Assembly: GCF_032190615.1 (NCBI RefSeq) | Contig: NZ_JAVLAT010000001.1 | Span: 558,001 to 622,000 of the forward strand | Source of the DNA: Brucella pseudogrignonensis | GTDB taxonomy: Bacteria > Pseudomonadota > Alphaproteobacteria > Rhizobiales > Rhizobiaceae | Length of the DNA stretch: 64,000 nucleotides | Direction: 5' to 3' | The notes under the pieces: generated by a model | Told to the model about the DNA's origin: nothing | The model's input: only the letters and a program-made list of their open reading frames with translations | The model's database searches: none | Program-made: the position numbers and the translations under genes | In this document: positions 1 to 8,599 of the stretch, one piece after another | How positions within the stretch are numbered: position 1 is the stretch's first letter | Layout of the letters: each line of letters begins with the position of its first letter

Positions 1-84
1 AGCAGCGGGACCAGCATTGGCAAAAACCGCTGCAAGCGCAGCTCCTGCCAGAATGGCCTTGTTTCTAGTGAGAAAAGAAAACAT
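1..84 (-). CDS. 5' end of a secreted protein gene, cut by window edge
   Basis: Only the first 28 codons are present. They start with ATG at 84 behind a strong ribosome binding site (GGGAGGGG). The peptide has a charged start (MFSFLTRNK) followed by a hydrophobic Ala-rich stretch and an Ala-x-Ala-like end, so it reads as a Sec signal peptide. The mature protein lies outside the window and cannot be identified. It is divergent from the transporter gene that begins at 222. Confidence 0.6.
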   Translation of the reverse strand, partial: MFSFLTRNKAILAGAALAAVFANAGPAA

Positions 85-221
85 GTAGCCCCTCCCGAAA
101 AAGCATTCCCAAACACACCGCGCAAGGAAATCCCTTGCCGCCGTTATCGACTATTGCCTATAGCATAACTGCTAAGGGATGACGCGCCAAGCCGCTAACC
201 TGATCCCGTATTTATGAGGCA

Positions 222-1127
222 ATGATGACACGCGTTCAGGCAAATTTACTCCTTCTTCTGGCGGGTGTCATTTGGGGGATGGGCTTTGTTGCCCAATCAA
301 CCGCTATGGCCAGTATTGGCCCATTCCTTTTCATTGGCGTTCGCTCGGCTATTGCCGCAATCACTGTACTGCCATGGTCGATTGCCGAGGGCAGACGCTC
401 ACCCCATAGGCTGCAACGTTCGAACTATCTTTATTTCATGCTTGTTGGTTCGATGCTTTTCACAGGCCTCGTCCTGCAACAAATCGGCCTCATCACCACA
501 TCCGTTACCAATGCAGGCTTTCTCACCGGCCTTTATGTTGTGATGGTGCCAGTATTGGGCGTCATTGTGTTTCGAAACTGGCCACACCCGATTGTCTGGC
601 CAAGCGCTATTGCGTGCCTCGCAGGGATATTTCTACTGTCCGGTGGCACTTTAAGCGCACTCAAACAAGGTGACTGGCTCGTCATCATTGGCGCAGTGTT
701 TTGGGCCATGCAGGTTTTGCTAATCAGCCGTGCCAATCGTGCGGGCCGCCCCATAACACTAAGCTGCGTGCAGTTTGCAACCGCCGCTGTGGCCGGACTG
801 TCCATTGCTGTAGCGGTTGAAGACATTAACTGGAATTTCATAGCGCTAACGTGGAAAGAACTGCTGTTTACGGGGGTATTTTCATCAGGCGTCGCATTCA
901 CGCTGCAAGCCATTGGTCAGCGTTACACAACGTCGGCGCAGGCGGCGATTTTCCTCTCATCCGAAGCAATCTTTGCCGCGCTGTTTGGCGCAATCTTCCT
1001 CGGCGACCGCCTGACATTTATCGGTTTTATCGGCTGCGGACTGTTGTTTATCGCAATGATGGCAGTGGAATTGGTTCCGATGTTCTGGAAACGCAGAGCG
1101 GAACCTATCCCGGTGGCGGCGGAATAA
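222..1127 (+). CDS. EamA-type drug/metabolite transporter
   Basis: This 301-residue inner-membrane protein has about ten hydrophobic segments and two EamA halves. The first half begins at once (LLLLLAGVIWGMGFVAQ, with the typical W-G-x-x-F/Y motif) and the second at about residue 150 (GDWLVIIGAVFWAMQVLL). EamA proteins export metabolites or amino acids; the substrate here cannot be told. Two adjacent ATG codons (222 and 225) follow a GAGG sequence, which favours the second slightly. It is a single gene, divergent from the secreted protein at 1-84 and convergent with the small transporter that follows. Confidence 0.88.
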   Translation: MMTRVQANLLLLLAGVIWGMGFVAQSTAMASIGPFLFIGVRSAIAAITVLPWSIAEGRRSPHRLQRSNYLYFMLVGSMLFTGLVLQQIGLITTSVTNAGFLTGLYVVMVPVLGVIVFRNWPHPIVWPSAIACLAGIFLLSGGTLSALKQGDWLVIIGAVFWAMQVLLISRANRAGRPITLSCVQFATAAVAGLSIAVAVEDINWNFIALTWKELLFTGVFSSGVAFTLQAIGQRYTTSAQAAIFLSSEAIFAALFGAIFLGDRLTFIGFIGCGLLFIAMMAVELVPMFWKRRAEPIPVAAE

Positions 1128-1157
1128 CCCAGCATTTCCAGCAACAGTACGAAAAAA

Positions 1158-1508
1158 CTACCCGCGAAAAATCAGCGACGCGCCACCAGCAATCAGTGCA
1201 AAGCCGAGCACATGGTTCCAGGTAAAGGCTTCTTTGAGGTAAAAGATCGAGAACAGGCTGAAGATAACCAGCGTGATAACTTCTTGCATGGTTTTCAGCT
1301 GCGCGGCGGAATAGACTTCGTGCCCGATGCGATTGGCCGGCACTGCAAGAAAATATTCAAACAGCGCGATACCCCAACTGACAAAAATAACAGTTATCAG
1401 CGGTGTACTCGTAAATTTCAAATGCCCGTACCAGGCAAAGGTCATGAATACATTGGAGCCGATGAGAAGTAGAATCGGCAAGACGCTTGGCGAAATGAGT
1501 GCTGACAT
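1158..1508 (-). CDS. Small DMT-family membrane protein (DUF486)
   Basis: The protein has about 116 residues with four predicted membrane helices and the signature of the DUF486/COG3169 group: an Asn-Val-Phe-Met-Thr-x-Ala-Trp-Tyr-Gly-His-Leu-Lys segment near the start, and GHEVYSAAQLKTMQEVITL in the middle. Members are one-unit relatives of the EamA/SMR transporters and may dimerise; no substrate is known. An upstream start at 1538 would add ten residues (MILSVPKVLP); neither start has a clear ribosome binding site. It converges on the larger DMT transporter, 30 bp away. Confidence 0.8.
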   Translation of the reverse strand: MSALISPSVLPILLLIGSNVFMTFAWYGHLKFTSTPLITVIFVSWGIALFEYFLAVPANRIGHEVYSAAQLKTMQEVITLVIFSLFSIFYLKEAFTWNHVLGFALIAGGASLIFRG

Positions 1509-1710
1509 GGGAAGAACTTTGGGGACCGAAAGGATCATGTCGCGGTCTGGCCCTCAACCGCAAAATACTGTTAGCAGAGTGATATTGAAATTTCGCCAAT
1601 CTTATGACCACCATCTGCCCGATTATCGCCATAGGCTTTAACAACAGCACTGACTGTTCGTTTACGCTTATGAGCTAATATGCGACGAAACCAGTACACA
1701 ACTGAAAGGC

Positions 1711-2574
1711 ATGGACATGAGTTTTGCGTTGTCCAACCGCTTTCATCGTTATGCATTGCCAACAGGTCTTGCGCTTTTGACGCTCTTAGCCAGTTGCTCG
1801 GGTGATCGTCCACCACGACCACAGGCAGACATTGCCAATGCAGATATCGTCGTGCCGCCACAAGCCCCACGGGAACCGCGCGTTGTTGGTCTCGCAGAAG
1901 AAATCGAAAACAATGCCAATGAAATGACAACGCAAAGCCAGCCACGTTACGCGGGCGACTATGGCTTTGTCACACCAGTGCAAAATCCGGTCAGCACTGT
2001 TGAAAACATCTATGCGATGTCGAACTCCGAAGCGGCCTGCCGAACGCGCTTAAAGCGTCTTGGTGTCGTCTTCACCGAAAAATCGCCGATCAATCAGGGT
2101 GGAAGCTGTCGCATCGACAACCCGATTGAAGTACGCGGTTTCAACAGCGGCAACATCGCTTTCAAGCCAGCAGCAACATTGAATTGCGAGGTGACCGAAG
2201 CCTTCGCACGCTGGATCAAGGGCGACCTGCAACCGTCGGCGCGGCTGCGTTACCTCTCAGGCATCAACACGATCCACAATGCGGGTGGCTATTCCTGTCG
2301 CACGATGAACCATCGTCGCGGCGCGAAAATGTCAGAGCATTCCAGCGGTAATGCTATTGACGTTACGAAAATCGTTCTGAACAACGGCAAGAGCATTACC
2401 GTTCGCAAACCCGGCTTCTTCGCCTTCCGCGAAAAAGGGTTGCTCAACAGTGTTCGCTCCGATGCCTGCTCGTATTTCACGACGGTCCTCGGACCCGGCT
2501 ATAACCGCGAACATGCCGATCATTTTCATTTCGATCTGATGCAGCGCCGCAGCGGTCATCGCGCCTGCAAATAG
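1711..2574 (+). CDS. Extensin-like C-terminal domain lipoprotein
   Basis: This 287-residue protein has a lipoprotein signal (LALLTLLASCSGD, lipobox Cys about residue 29), a Pro-rich linker, and a C-terminal extensin-like domain from about residue 95. The domain keeps the zinc-peptidase-like motifs Ser-Glu-His-Ser-Ser-Gly-Asn-Ala-Ile-Asp and His-Ala-Asp-His-Phe-His, which resemble the metal site of M15/VanY D-Ala-D-Ala peptidases. Paired Cys residues suggest disulfides. I infer a periplasmic, membrane-anchored enzyme acting on peptidoglycan. A hairpin terminator follows directly. Confidence 0.85.
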   Translation: MDMSFALSNRFHRYALPTGLALLTLLASCSGDRPPRPQADIANADIVVPPQAPREPRVVGLAEEIENNANEMTTQSQPRYAGDYGFVTPVQNPVSTVENIYAMSNSEAACRTRLKRLGVVFTEKSPINQGGSCRIDNPIEVRGFNSGNIAFKPAATLNCEVTEAFARWIKGDLQPSARLRYLSGINTIHNAGGYSCRTMNHRRGAKMSEHSSGNAIDVTKIVLNNGKSITVRKPGFFAFREKGLLNSVRSDACSYFTTVLGPGYNREHADHFHFDLMQRRSGHRACK

Positions 2575-2577
2575 CAC

Positions 2578-2601
2578 AAAGCCCGGACATATCCGGGCTT
2601 T
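2578..2601. terminator. Bidirectional terminator between extensin-like gene and thioesterase
   Basis: A perfect hairpin with arms AAAGCCCGGA and TCCGGGCTTT and a four-base loop sits between two convergent genes. It has A/T runs on both sides and can serve both strands. Confidence 0.8.
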
Positions 2602-2607
2602 CCATTA

Positions 2608-2994
2608 TTATTCAGCAGGAACTGGCGTTGGCTGTCCACTCTTGTCGAGTGCAACCATAACAAACTCGCCATGCGTCACCAGATCCATCTCTTCTGCAAG
2701 ATAACGCTGTGCCCACGCCTCCACGCGCAGCGTGATCGACGTCCGGCCAACACGCGTAATTTCCGTGTAAACACACAGTACATCGCCGATCTTGACCGGC
2801 TTCGCGAACGACATTTCGCGCACAGCAGCCGTTACAACGCGCCCCTTGGCACGTTCTGAAGCACGAATAGCGCTTGCAATATCCATCTGCGCCATAACCC
2901 AACCACCGAAAATATCGCCCGCTGCATTGGTATCATTCGGCATGGCCTGTGTCCGTACGGTCAACATGCCCTTTGGCGCGTTCAAATCAATCAT
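2608..2994 (-). CDS. Acyl-CoA thioesterase, hotdog fold (YciA-like)
   Basis: The product has 128 residues and is a single hotdog domain. The signature is DTNAAGDIFGGWVMAQMDIASAI near residue 20, where Asn and Asp are the conserved active-site residues of the YciA/BFIT acyl-CoA hydrolases. These cytoplasmic enzymes release CoA from acyl-CoA and help balance the acyl-CoA pool. The ATG at 2994 has an AAGGA seven bases upstream; a TTG one codon earlier is less likely. It ends on the shared terminator with the extensin-like gene. Confidence 0.9.
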   Translation of the reverse strand: MIDLNAPKGMLTVRTQAMPNDTNAAGDIFGGWVMAQMDIASAIRASERAKGRVVTAAVREMSFAKPVKIGDVLCVYTEITRVGRTSITLRVEAWAQRYLAEEMDLVTHGEFVMVALDKSGQPTPVPAE

Positions 2995-3220
2995 CAATGT
3001 TTCCTTCGGTCACCTGAACAGAGTCGGGCGAAGTATGCGGTAAGCCGTGAACGAGGAAAAGTGCGACATGCGCACTACAGCCATGCGATAAAATTCATCA
3101 TTTAAAAATCGAGTAAAATTTCAAATATTAATCATCACATCAGAACAAATTTGATCCGTTAAATTAAAAATAATAAAAAGATAATATCTTAGATTTATAT
3201 ACAAATATAAGGATATTCGA

Positions 3221-3805
3221 ATGAAAACAATAATAACATCTTCTATTGTTGCATTAGGACTTTTATTTGCAAGCAATGCCGAGGCAGCCAGCGGCTTAGC
3301 GACGGCTACTATAAATCTTCGTACCGGCCCCGGCACGCAGTATCCATCTATGGGACGCATCCCGAATGGAATCGTTCTCAATGTAGCAGGCTGTACCAAT
3401 GGATATGGCTGGTGCCGGGTCAATTATCGCAGTCTTGATGGCTGGGCGTCATCCCGCTACATCGCCGTGCAAACGGGCGGCGGATATACCACGAATGACA
3501 ATTTCGGTCCTACTGCAGCGGCCATTGGCATTCCACTCATAGCTGGCCTCGTAATTGGCTCGGCAATCAACAATGACAATCGCTGGAATGGCGGCCCGAG
3601 ATGGGGACCACGCCCATACAATCCAAGTTGGGGGCCAGGTTTGGAACCAGGTCCAGTTCGTCCCGGTCCGGGTTGGCGCGGCCCCGGTCAATGGGGGCCG
3701 CCAAGACCACACTGGGGTGATCGTCCCGGCTGGCGTGACCATCCCGGCTACCATCCAAATTTCTACGGTCCGGGCGATCGCTGGCGTCCAAGGGGACCAC
3801 GGTAA
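3221..3805 (+). CDS. Secreted SH3b-domain protein with Gly/Pro/Trp-rich tail
   Basis: The 194-residue protein begins with a signal peptide ending at Ala-Glu-Ala-Ala and continues with one bacterial SH3 domain (about residues 25-85; ATINLRTGPGTQYPSMGRIP is the typical start). A short hydrophobic Gly/Ile segment follows at about 105-120, and the rest is very rich in Gly, Pro, Trp and Arg. SH3b domains in exported proteins usually bind peptidoglycan, which I infer here. The start follows AAGGATATTCGA. The promoter region and the first 20 codons are markedly AT-rich compared with the neighbours, while the tail is GC-rich. Confidence 0.85.
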   Translation: MKTIITSSIVALGLLFASNAEAASGLATATINLRTGPGTQYPSMGRIPNGIVLNVAGCTNGYGWCRVNYRSLDGWASSRYIAVQTGGGYTTNDNFGPTAAAIGIPLIAGLVIGSAINNDNRWNGGPRWGPRPYNPSWGPGLEPGPVRPGPGWRGPGQWGPPRPHWGDRPGWRDHPGYHPNFYGPGDRWRPRGPR

Positions 3806-3811
3806 GCGACA

Positions 3812-3837
3812 GCTCCTGACAGCCTGATGTCAGGAGC
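3812..3837 (+). terminator. Hairpin downstream of SH3b gene
   Basis: A 10-bp perfect stem (GCTCCTGACA with TGTCAGGAGC, six-base loop) lies seven bases after the stop codon. There is no run of T after it, so termination would be weak or factor-assisted. Confidence 0.5.
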
Positions 3838-3917
3838 CAAAGAATTCTGATAAGTGGTGCGGCGGTTTTAATCGCTGCACCCTTTTCATTTGTGCTGCGA
3901 AATTCCATATTGTGTCC

Positions 3918-6710
3918 ATGGCTTCCTCAAAAGACAAATACACTCAGGATTCGCACGACGAAACACGCGGCTTTGGCGAAGCGCCACAGCGCGATTTGTC
4001 AGGCACACCATTCTCGGGCTCGATCTCTGACTGGGCCAAAGACATCGGCGAAGAGGCCGACAAGCCTCAGACGAAAGCCAAAACACCAAAGGCACCCAAG
4101 AAAGTGCCTGAGCGCAGCAAGGAATCATCACGCAGCGCACGCGGCACCTCAATGGGCGGCGCAGCTTCAGCAAAAGAACGCGCTGCAGCAGGCCTTAATC
4201 CTGTCTCCGGTCTCGACATCAGCCTTGAAGACGCAACCGCGCTAAACCCGACAGGCGCGACGGCGACCGTCAAGGCACTGTCCGATCTGATTGAATCCGG
4301 CAATCCGCTATTCAAGAACGGCGAACTCTGGACACCGCACCGCCCAGCCCGGCCACCCAAGTCAGAAGGTGGTATTGCGATCCAGATGGAATCGAATTTC
4401 GAGCCATCGGGCGATCAGCCGACCGCTATTCGCGATCTGGTCAGCGGTCTGGAAGATCAGGACCGCACGCAGGTTCTGCTTGGCGTCACCGGCTCGGGTA
4501 AAACCTTCACAATGGCGAAGGTTATTCAGGAAACGCAGCGGCCCGCGCTCATTCTTGCTCCAAATAAAACGCTGGCCGCGCAGCTTTACGGGGAGTTCAA
4601 AAACTTCTTCCCGAACAATGCCGTCGAATATTTCGTTTCTTACTACGATTATTACCAGCCGGAAGCCTATGTGGCGCGCTCAGACACCTATATCGAAAAA
4701 GAATCGACTGTAAACGAACAGATCGACCGGATGCGCCACGCAGCAACGCGTGCGTTGATCGAGCGCGATGACGTTATCATCGTTGCATCTGTATCGTGCA
4801 TTTACGGTATCGGTTCCGTCGAAACCTATACGGCCATGACGTTTGAAATGAAGATTGGCGACCGGCTCGACCAGCGCCAGCTTCTGGCCGATCTTGTGGC
4901 GCAGCAATATAAGCGGCAGGACATCAATTTCGTGCGCGGCTCATTTCGCGTGCGCGGCGATACAATTGAAATCTTCCCTGCCCACTTGGAAGATCGTGCA
5001 TGGCGTATCTCCCTTTTTGGCGATGAAATCGAAAGCATTGCCGAGTTCGACCCACTGACCGCTCAGAAAACCGGCGATTTGCAGTCGGTCAAAATCTACG
5101 CGAATTCGCACTATGTAACACCCCGTCCAACGCTCAATCAGGCGATCAAGTCCATTCAGGAAGAGCTTCAGCACCGCCTTGCAGAATTGACCCGTGCCGG
5201 TCGCCTGCTGGAAGCGCAACGCCTTGAACAGCGCACAAATTTTGACCTTGAAATGTTAGAAGCAACCGGTGTGTGCAACGGCATTGAAAATTATTCACGC
5301 TATCTGACAGGGCGTCAGCCGGGCGAACCGCCGCCGACGCTATTCGAATATATTCCAGACAACGCGCTCGTTTTCCTTGACGAAAGTCACGTCACGGTTC
5401 CGCAGATCGGCGGCATGTATCGCGGCGACTTTCGGCGCAAAGCGACTCTGGCCGAATATGGCTTCCGCCTTCCTTCCTGCATGGATAACCGTCCGCTGCG
5501 CTTTGAGGAATGGGACGCCATGCGTCCGCAGACCATTGCGGTGTCAGCCACGCCGGGTAAATGGGAGATGGAAGAAGCTGGCGGCGTGTTTGCCGAACAG
5601 GTCATCCGCCCGACCGGCCTGATCGATCCGCCAGTGGAAGTGCGCCCTGCCAAAAATCAGGTTGATGATGTGCTGGGCGAAATCCGCGAAACTGCGCGCA
5701 AGGGCTATCGTACGCTCTGCACAGTGCTGACCAAGCGCATGGCGGAAGACCTGACCGAATATCTGCACGAACAGGGTGTGCGGGTGCGTTATATGCACTC
5801 GGACATTGACACGCTGGAACGTATTGAAATCATTCGCGATCTGCGCCTTGGCGCATTCGATGTTCTGGTGGGGATCAACCTGCTGCGCGAAGGTCTCGAC
5901 ATTCCCGAATGCGGTTTCGTCGCCATTCTGGATGCCGACAAGGAAGGTTTCCTGCGTTCGGAAACCTCTCTGGTGCAGACTATCGGTCGTGCGGCCCGTA
6001 ACGTTGACGGCAAGGTCATTCTTTACGCCGACAATATTACCGGCTCGATGCAGCGCGCGATGGATGAAACCAGCCGCCGTCGCGAAAAGCAGGAAGCTTA
6101 CAATCGTGAACATGGCATCACGCCTGCCTCGGTGAAGAAGAATATCTCGGACATCCTCAACTCGGTTTACGAGCAGGATCACGTCCGCGCCGATATTTCG
6201 GGCTTTGCCGAAGAAGGTGCGATGATGGGTAACAATCTCGCCGCCCATCTTGAACATCTCGAAAAGCAAATGCGCGATGCCGCAGCCGATCTTGATTTTG
6301 AAAAGGCGGCCCGCCTTCGTGATGAGGTCAAGCGCCTGCGCGAAATGGAACTGGCGATTGCCGACGACCCGATGGCCCGGGAAGTGGAGCTTGAGAGCCC
6401 AGTAACCGGACGAACCAAGGGACGCCATAATGCTGGTCGCAAGATGCACCGGACTGTTGATGACGAGCCGAAAAAGTCACTCTTCGCCAAGCCGTCGCTC
6501 GACAATATGGGACCGGGCACCGACATGGCCAAACCACTGTTCCGCAAGAACACGCTGGATGAGATGACCGTGAAGCGGACGGAAAAGCCAGCGGGTGCGG
6601 ACGATACTCTGATCCGCCGCGAACGTTCAGGTATCGGCTCGTATGAAGATCCGGCTGAAACCGCCCGCAAAAAGCGTCGCCCCGGCAAGACTGGCCGACC
6701 GGGGCGGTAA
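3918..6710 (+). CDS. uvrB: UvrB, excinuclease ABC subunit B
   Basis: UvrB is the DNA-damage-verifying helicase of nucleotide excision repair, handed DNA by UvrA and followed by UvrC. The core begins near residue 155 ([17 protein letters not shown]). Walker A is [10 protein letters not shown] near residue 190, and the beta-hairpin region [11 protein letters not shown] follows. Later come the helicase motifs ([29 protein letters not shown]) and a C-terminal UVR motif ([18 protein letters not shown]). At about 930 residues it is much longer than E. coli UvrB (about 670). The excess is a charged N-terminal extension of about 150 residues and a basic C-terminal tail of about 100, as seen in many Rhizobiales. 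A GTG six bases upstream (3912) is an alternative start; neither has a good ribosome binding site. Confidence 0.97.
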   Translation: MASSKDKYTQDSHDETRGFGEAPQRDLSGTPFSGSISDWAKDIGEEADKPQTKAKTPKAPKKVPERSKESSRSARGTSMGGAASAKERAAAGLNPVSGLDISLEDATALNPTGATATVKALSDLIESGNPLFKNGELWTPHRPARPPKSEGGIAIQMESNFEPSGDQPTAIRDLVSGLEDQDRTQVLLGVTGSGKTFTMAKVIQETQRPALILAPNKTLAAQLYGEFKNFFPNNAVEYFVSYYDYYQPEAYVARSDTYIEKESTVNEQIDRMRHAATRALIERDDVIIVASVSCIYGIGSVETYTAMTFEMKIGDRLDQRQLLADLVAQQYKRQDINFVRGSFRVRGDTIEIFPAHLEDRAWRISLFGDEIESIAEFDPLTAQKTGDLQSVKIYANSHYVTPRPTLNQAIKSIQEELQHRLAELTRAGRLLEAQRLEQRTNFDLEMLEATGVCNGIENYSRYLTGRQPGEPPPTLFEYIPDNALVFLDESHVTVPQIGGMYRGDFRRKATLAEYGFRLPSCMDNRPLRFEEWDAMRPQTIAVSATPGKWEMEEAGGVFAEQVIRPTGLIDPPVEVRPAKNQVDDVLGEIRETARKGYRTLCTVLTKRMAEDLTEYLHEQGVRVRYMHSDIDTLERIEIIRDLRLGAFDVLVGINLLREGLDIPECGFVAILDADKEGFLRSETSLVQTIGRAARNVDGKVILYADNITGSMQRAMDETSRRREKQEAYNREHGITPASVKKNISDILNSVYEQDHVRADISGFAEEGAMMGNNLAAHLEHLEKQMRDAAADLDFEKAARLRDEVKRLREMELAIADDPMAREVELESPVTGRTKGRHNAGRKMHRTVDDEPKKSLFAKPSLDNMGPGTDMAKPLFRKNTLDEMTVKRTEKPAGADDTLIRRERSGIGSYEDPAETARKKRRPGKTGRPGR

Positions 6711-6726
6711 GTCAGGTAGAAAAAAA

Positions 6727-8202
6727 TTACAAATATTTGGCTATAGCTTTATTCAGATCATTTTGAATTATAGTCTTTGTCATTCTACGATAGCGACGAG
6801 TTTGCTGAGAAAAAATTGGATTAAATCCAAGGAACGTTTTGCTGGCTCGTTGCGCGTATTTAACGAAGGTCCAGCTCTCAAAGCCATTATCTTGGTTGAA
6901 CGTTACATTTTGTAACATTTTCTTTTCGAGGTATGCATGCGGATAATTATTTCTTATCCATAATTCACCCTTATCTTTATACCTAACAACAAAACGCCAA
7001 GCATGTCCGTATGACTTCCGCTTTAATTTCCGCCAAGCATTAGATAATGTCGAATTTTTTATTTTCACATCTTGACCATCGTATTCAAATCCAAGGTATT
7101 CCAAGCCATTTTTCGAAGCCTCTCCAAACAAATGACTGTAATCAAGATTTGTAGTAGAATTCTTGAATTCTCCTATGCACACCTTTTTATCTTGAATTCT
7201 AAGGCGTGCGCCGTATTTCTTAATGTTCGCTTGAAGATAATTCTTCATACCATCAAAGGTAGTATTTTCTCTAACAGGTATTACAACAATTATGTCGTCC
7301 GAGTACCTACGATACATTCCGCCCAATGCCTGGACGTAATCGTTCACTTCCTTATCAAAATCTATAAGATAGAAATTGGCAACAAGATCGGAGATCGGCG
7401 TCCCTTGCGGGATACCAAACTCAAATCCATTCTTCTGTATTAGGCTTGGGTAATTACCATCTGCCCCCGCAATAACATTTCTAAACTCCTGCGGTGAACA
7501 TATCTGCCTATAACCATTTGCCCTCAGGGTATCAACACGGCGTTGACGCGCCTCTCTGCGCACTCCAACGTTAACTTTCTCCGTCAGCTTTAGGCGAGAA
7601 AATATTTTATCCACGTCCACAATACAATATTTTGTTAAAGACTTGAAAACAGCCAAGTGATCCCTTGGAAGGGTTTCGCCAAGGAGCTCCTCCCAAATGT
7701 ATTTAATTATTTTATGATCTAAACTTTCAAAATAAGACTTAATATCAACGACTGTCACTATACAATTGCCAGTATTTTTGATGAATGAAAATACATCTTT
7801 AGCGATATCTATATTACATTTATTGCCGCCGCTAGCTTTTGGAATACGCCTATAGGCGACGGGAACATCAGCTATTCCCCTGCGAATTAAAGCTTCTTCG
7901 TAACACTTTGAAAGCTTGTGCCTATAGCACGCATATATTGCAGCATCTAACCGTGAAGCATACCTTAAGGAGCGGACTTTTGTTTTCTTAGGTTTTTTAG
8001 GATCTCTGAACTTAGTCCACTTCTCATAAAACCGCAGAAGTGGAAAGAATGGGTGCTGCGATACTGCGAGAGGATCATTAGCTAACTTTTGAATTTTTTT
8101 AAGAGATATAGCTCTATCAAAGTGTATATAACGCTTTATATCTTTTTCTCTTGGTTCCCACTCATCAACAGAGTGAGTGGAGGCAATAACACCACTAGGC
8201 AT
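6727..8202 (-). CDS. Defence-type reverse transcriptase (DRT2-like)
   Basis: This is a 491-residue RNA-directed DNA polymerase. Motif A is VVDIKSYF with Asp at 153, motif B is FGIPQGTPISD, and the catalytic YSDD box is at 300-303 (YRRYSDDIIVV). The N-terminal half has the pattern K-x-R-x-x-x-YAS-x-LD followed by AYRRIP, which I associate with the Unknown Group/Abi-type defence RTs annotated as Drt2. It lacks the HNH and maturase X domains of group II introns and shows no retron signature that I recognise. ATG 8202 follows GGAGGT at a long 12-nt spacing. The gene is AT-rich, stands alone between uvrB and a Kazal lipoprotein, and is preceded by a structured RNA region. RT identity is certain; the DRT2 type is my best guess, with DRT9-like or an unnamed class as alternatives. 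Confidence 0.85.
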   Translation of the reverse strand: MPSGVIASTHSVDEWEPREKDIKRYIHFDRAISLKKIQKLANDPLAVSQHPFFPLLRFYEKWTKFRDPKKPKKTKVRSLRYASRLDAAIYACYRHKLSKCYEEALIRRGIADVPVAYRRIPKASGGNKCNIDIAKDVFSFIKNTGNCIVTVVDIKSYFESLDHKIIKYIWEELLGETLPRDHLAVFKSLTKYCIVDVDKIFSRLKLTEKVNVGVRREARQRRVDTLRANGYRQICSPQEFRNVIAGADGNYPSLIQKNGFEFGIPQGTPISDLVANFYLIDFDKEVNDYVQALGGMYRRYSDDIIVVIPVRENTTFDGMKNYLQANIKKYGARLRIQDKKVCIGEFKNSTTNLDYSHLFGEASKNGLEYLGFEYDGQDVKIKNSTLSNAWRKLKRKSYGHAWRFVVRYKDKGELWIRNNYPHAYLEKKMLQNVTFNQDNGFESWTFVKYAQRASKTFLGFNPIFSQQTRRYRRMTKTIIQNDLNKAIAKYL

Positions 8203-8470
8203 GGTACAGTTACCACCTCCGCCATTTCAGCATGGCATTCGCGCCACTATCGTCCTTATTCAACGTTATATGTCATACTGTCGGTATGGAATTGATGATG
8301 GCCATGACCAGCATCGTAATACAGTTGCTCATATCGAAATTAACCATAGGAGTTGTCCCATTGATTAAGATGATATTGACTGTCTTTCCCATTGACAGTG
8401 TAAACACTCGACTCACGCGCTACCGTGATCCGGACTATCCGAAGACGTTTCCCGTCTGGGTGCTCCCATG
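8203..8470 (-). ncRNA. Structured RNA upstream of the reverse transcriptase (candidate DRT template RNA)
   Basis: About 270 nt lie between the promoter-like sequence and the RT start and hold many hairpins read on the minus strand. AGACG/CGTCT pairs at 8457-8443 with loop GGAAA. CGGA/TCCG pairs at 8441-8431. TCACG/CGTGA pairs at 8428-8413. ACTGTC/GACAGT pairs at 8399-8379. A nested hairpin has outer arms ACTGT (8325-8321) and ACAGT (8281-8277) and inner arms GATG-x-TGG and CCA-x-CATC at 8315-8294. GCCAT/ATGGC pairs at 8236-8221, just before the RT ribosome binding site. Length and position fit the template RNAs described for DRT2. The exact ends are unknown; the RNA could also be read through into the RT mRNA. 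Confidence 0.6.
8282..8401 (-). other. 120-nt ACA-to-ACA segment with a stop-free frame (candidate neo template)
   Basis: On the minus strand an ACA lies at 8401-8399 and another at 8281-8279, exactly 120 nt apart. Reading in the frame of these ACA codons gives 40 sense codons without a stop, beginning TLSMGKTVNI and ending AIINSIP. In the genome this frame is closed by TAG at 8422-8420 upstream and TGA at 8275-8273 downstream, two codons past the second ACA. If an RT copied this segment repeatedly by jumping between the ACA sites, the joined copies would read endlessly as 40-residue repeats rich in Ile, Met, Asn and Val. This is how Neo is made in DRT2 systems; here it is an inference. Two further in-frame ACA codons inside the segment offer shorter units. 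Confidence 0.5.
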
Positions 8471-8475
8471 AGTTA

Positions 8476-8504
8476 TATATCTATGCTGCACCCTACTTTT
8501 TCAA
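8476..8504 (-). promoter_or_regulatory. Sigma-70-like promoter for the candidate template RNA
   Basis: Read on the minus strand, TTGAAA (8504-8499) is followed after 17 bases by GATATA (8481-8476). An overlapping TATATA two bases further is an alternative -10. Transcription would start near 8470, just before the first hairpin. Confidence 0.5.
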
Positions 8505-8599
8505 GTGAGCATTAATATATACCCAAATATTATTTTATTTTAGTAAATCCTATTTTATAGATTAACTTTAAATCGCATTACTTTCCACTATAAGCTTAA

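Noticed and set aside
5544..6449. 301-codon minus-strand frame inside uvrB
   Set aside because: It is antisense to a well-conserved uvrB region and rich in His and Phe, typical of a shadow frame.
6727..8202. Group II intron or retron reading of the reverse transcriptase
   Set aside because: No maturase X or HNH domain, no intron boundary sequences, and no msr/msd-like inverted repeats of retron layout were seen. The N-terminal motifs fit DRT-type RTs better.
8232..8471. Plus-strand 79-codon frame opposite the candidate RNA
   Set aside because: It has no ribosome binding site and runs antisense to the hairpin region and promoter. Its openness is explained by codon register with the minus frames, so I do not call it a gene.
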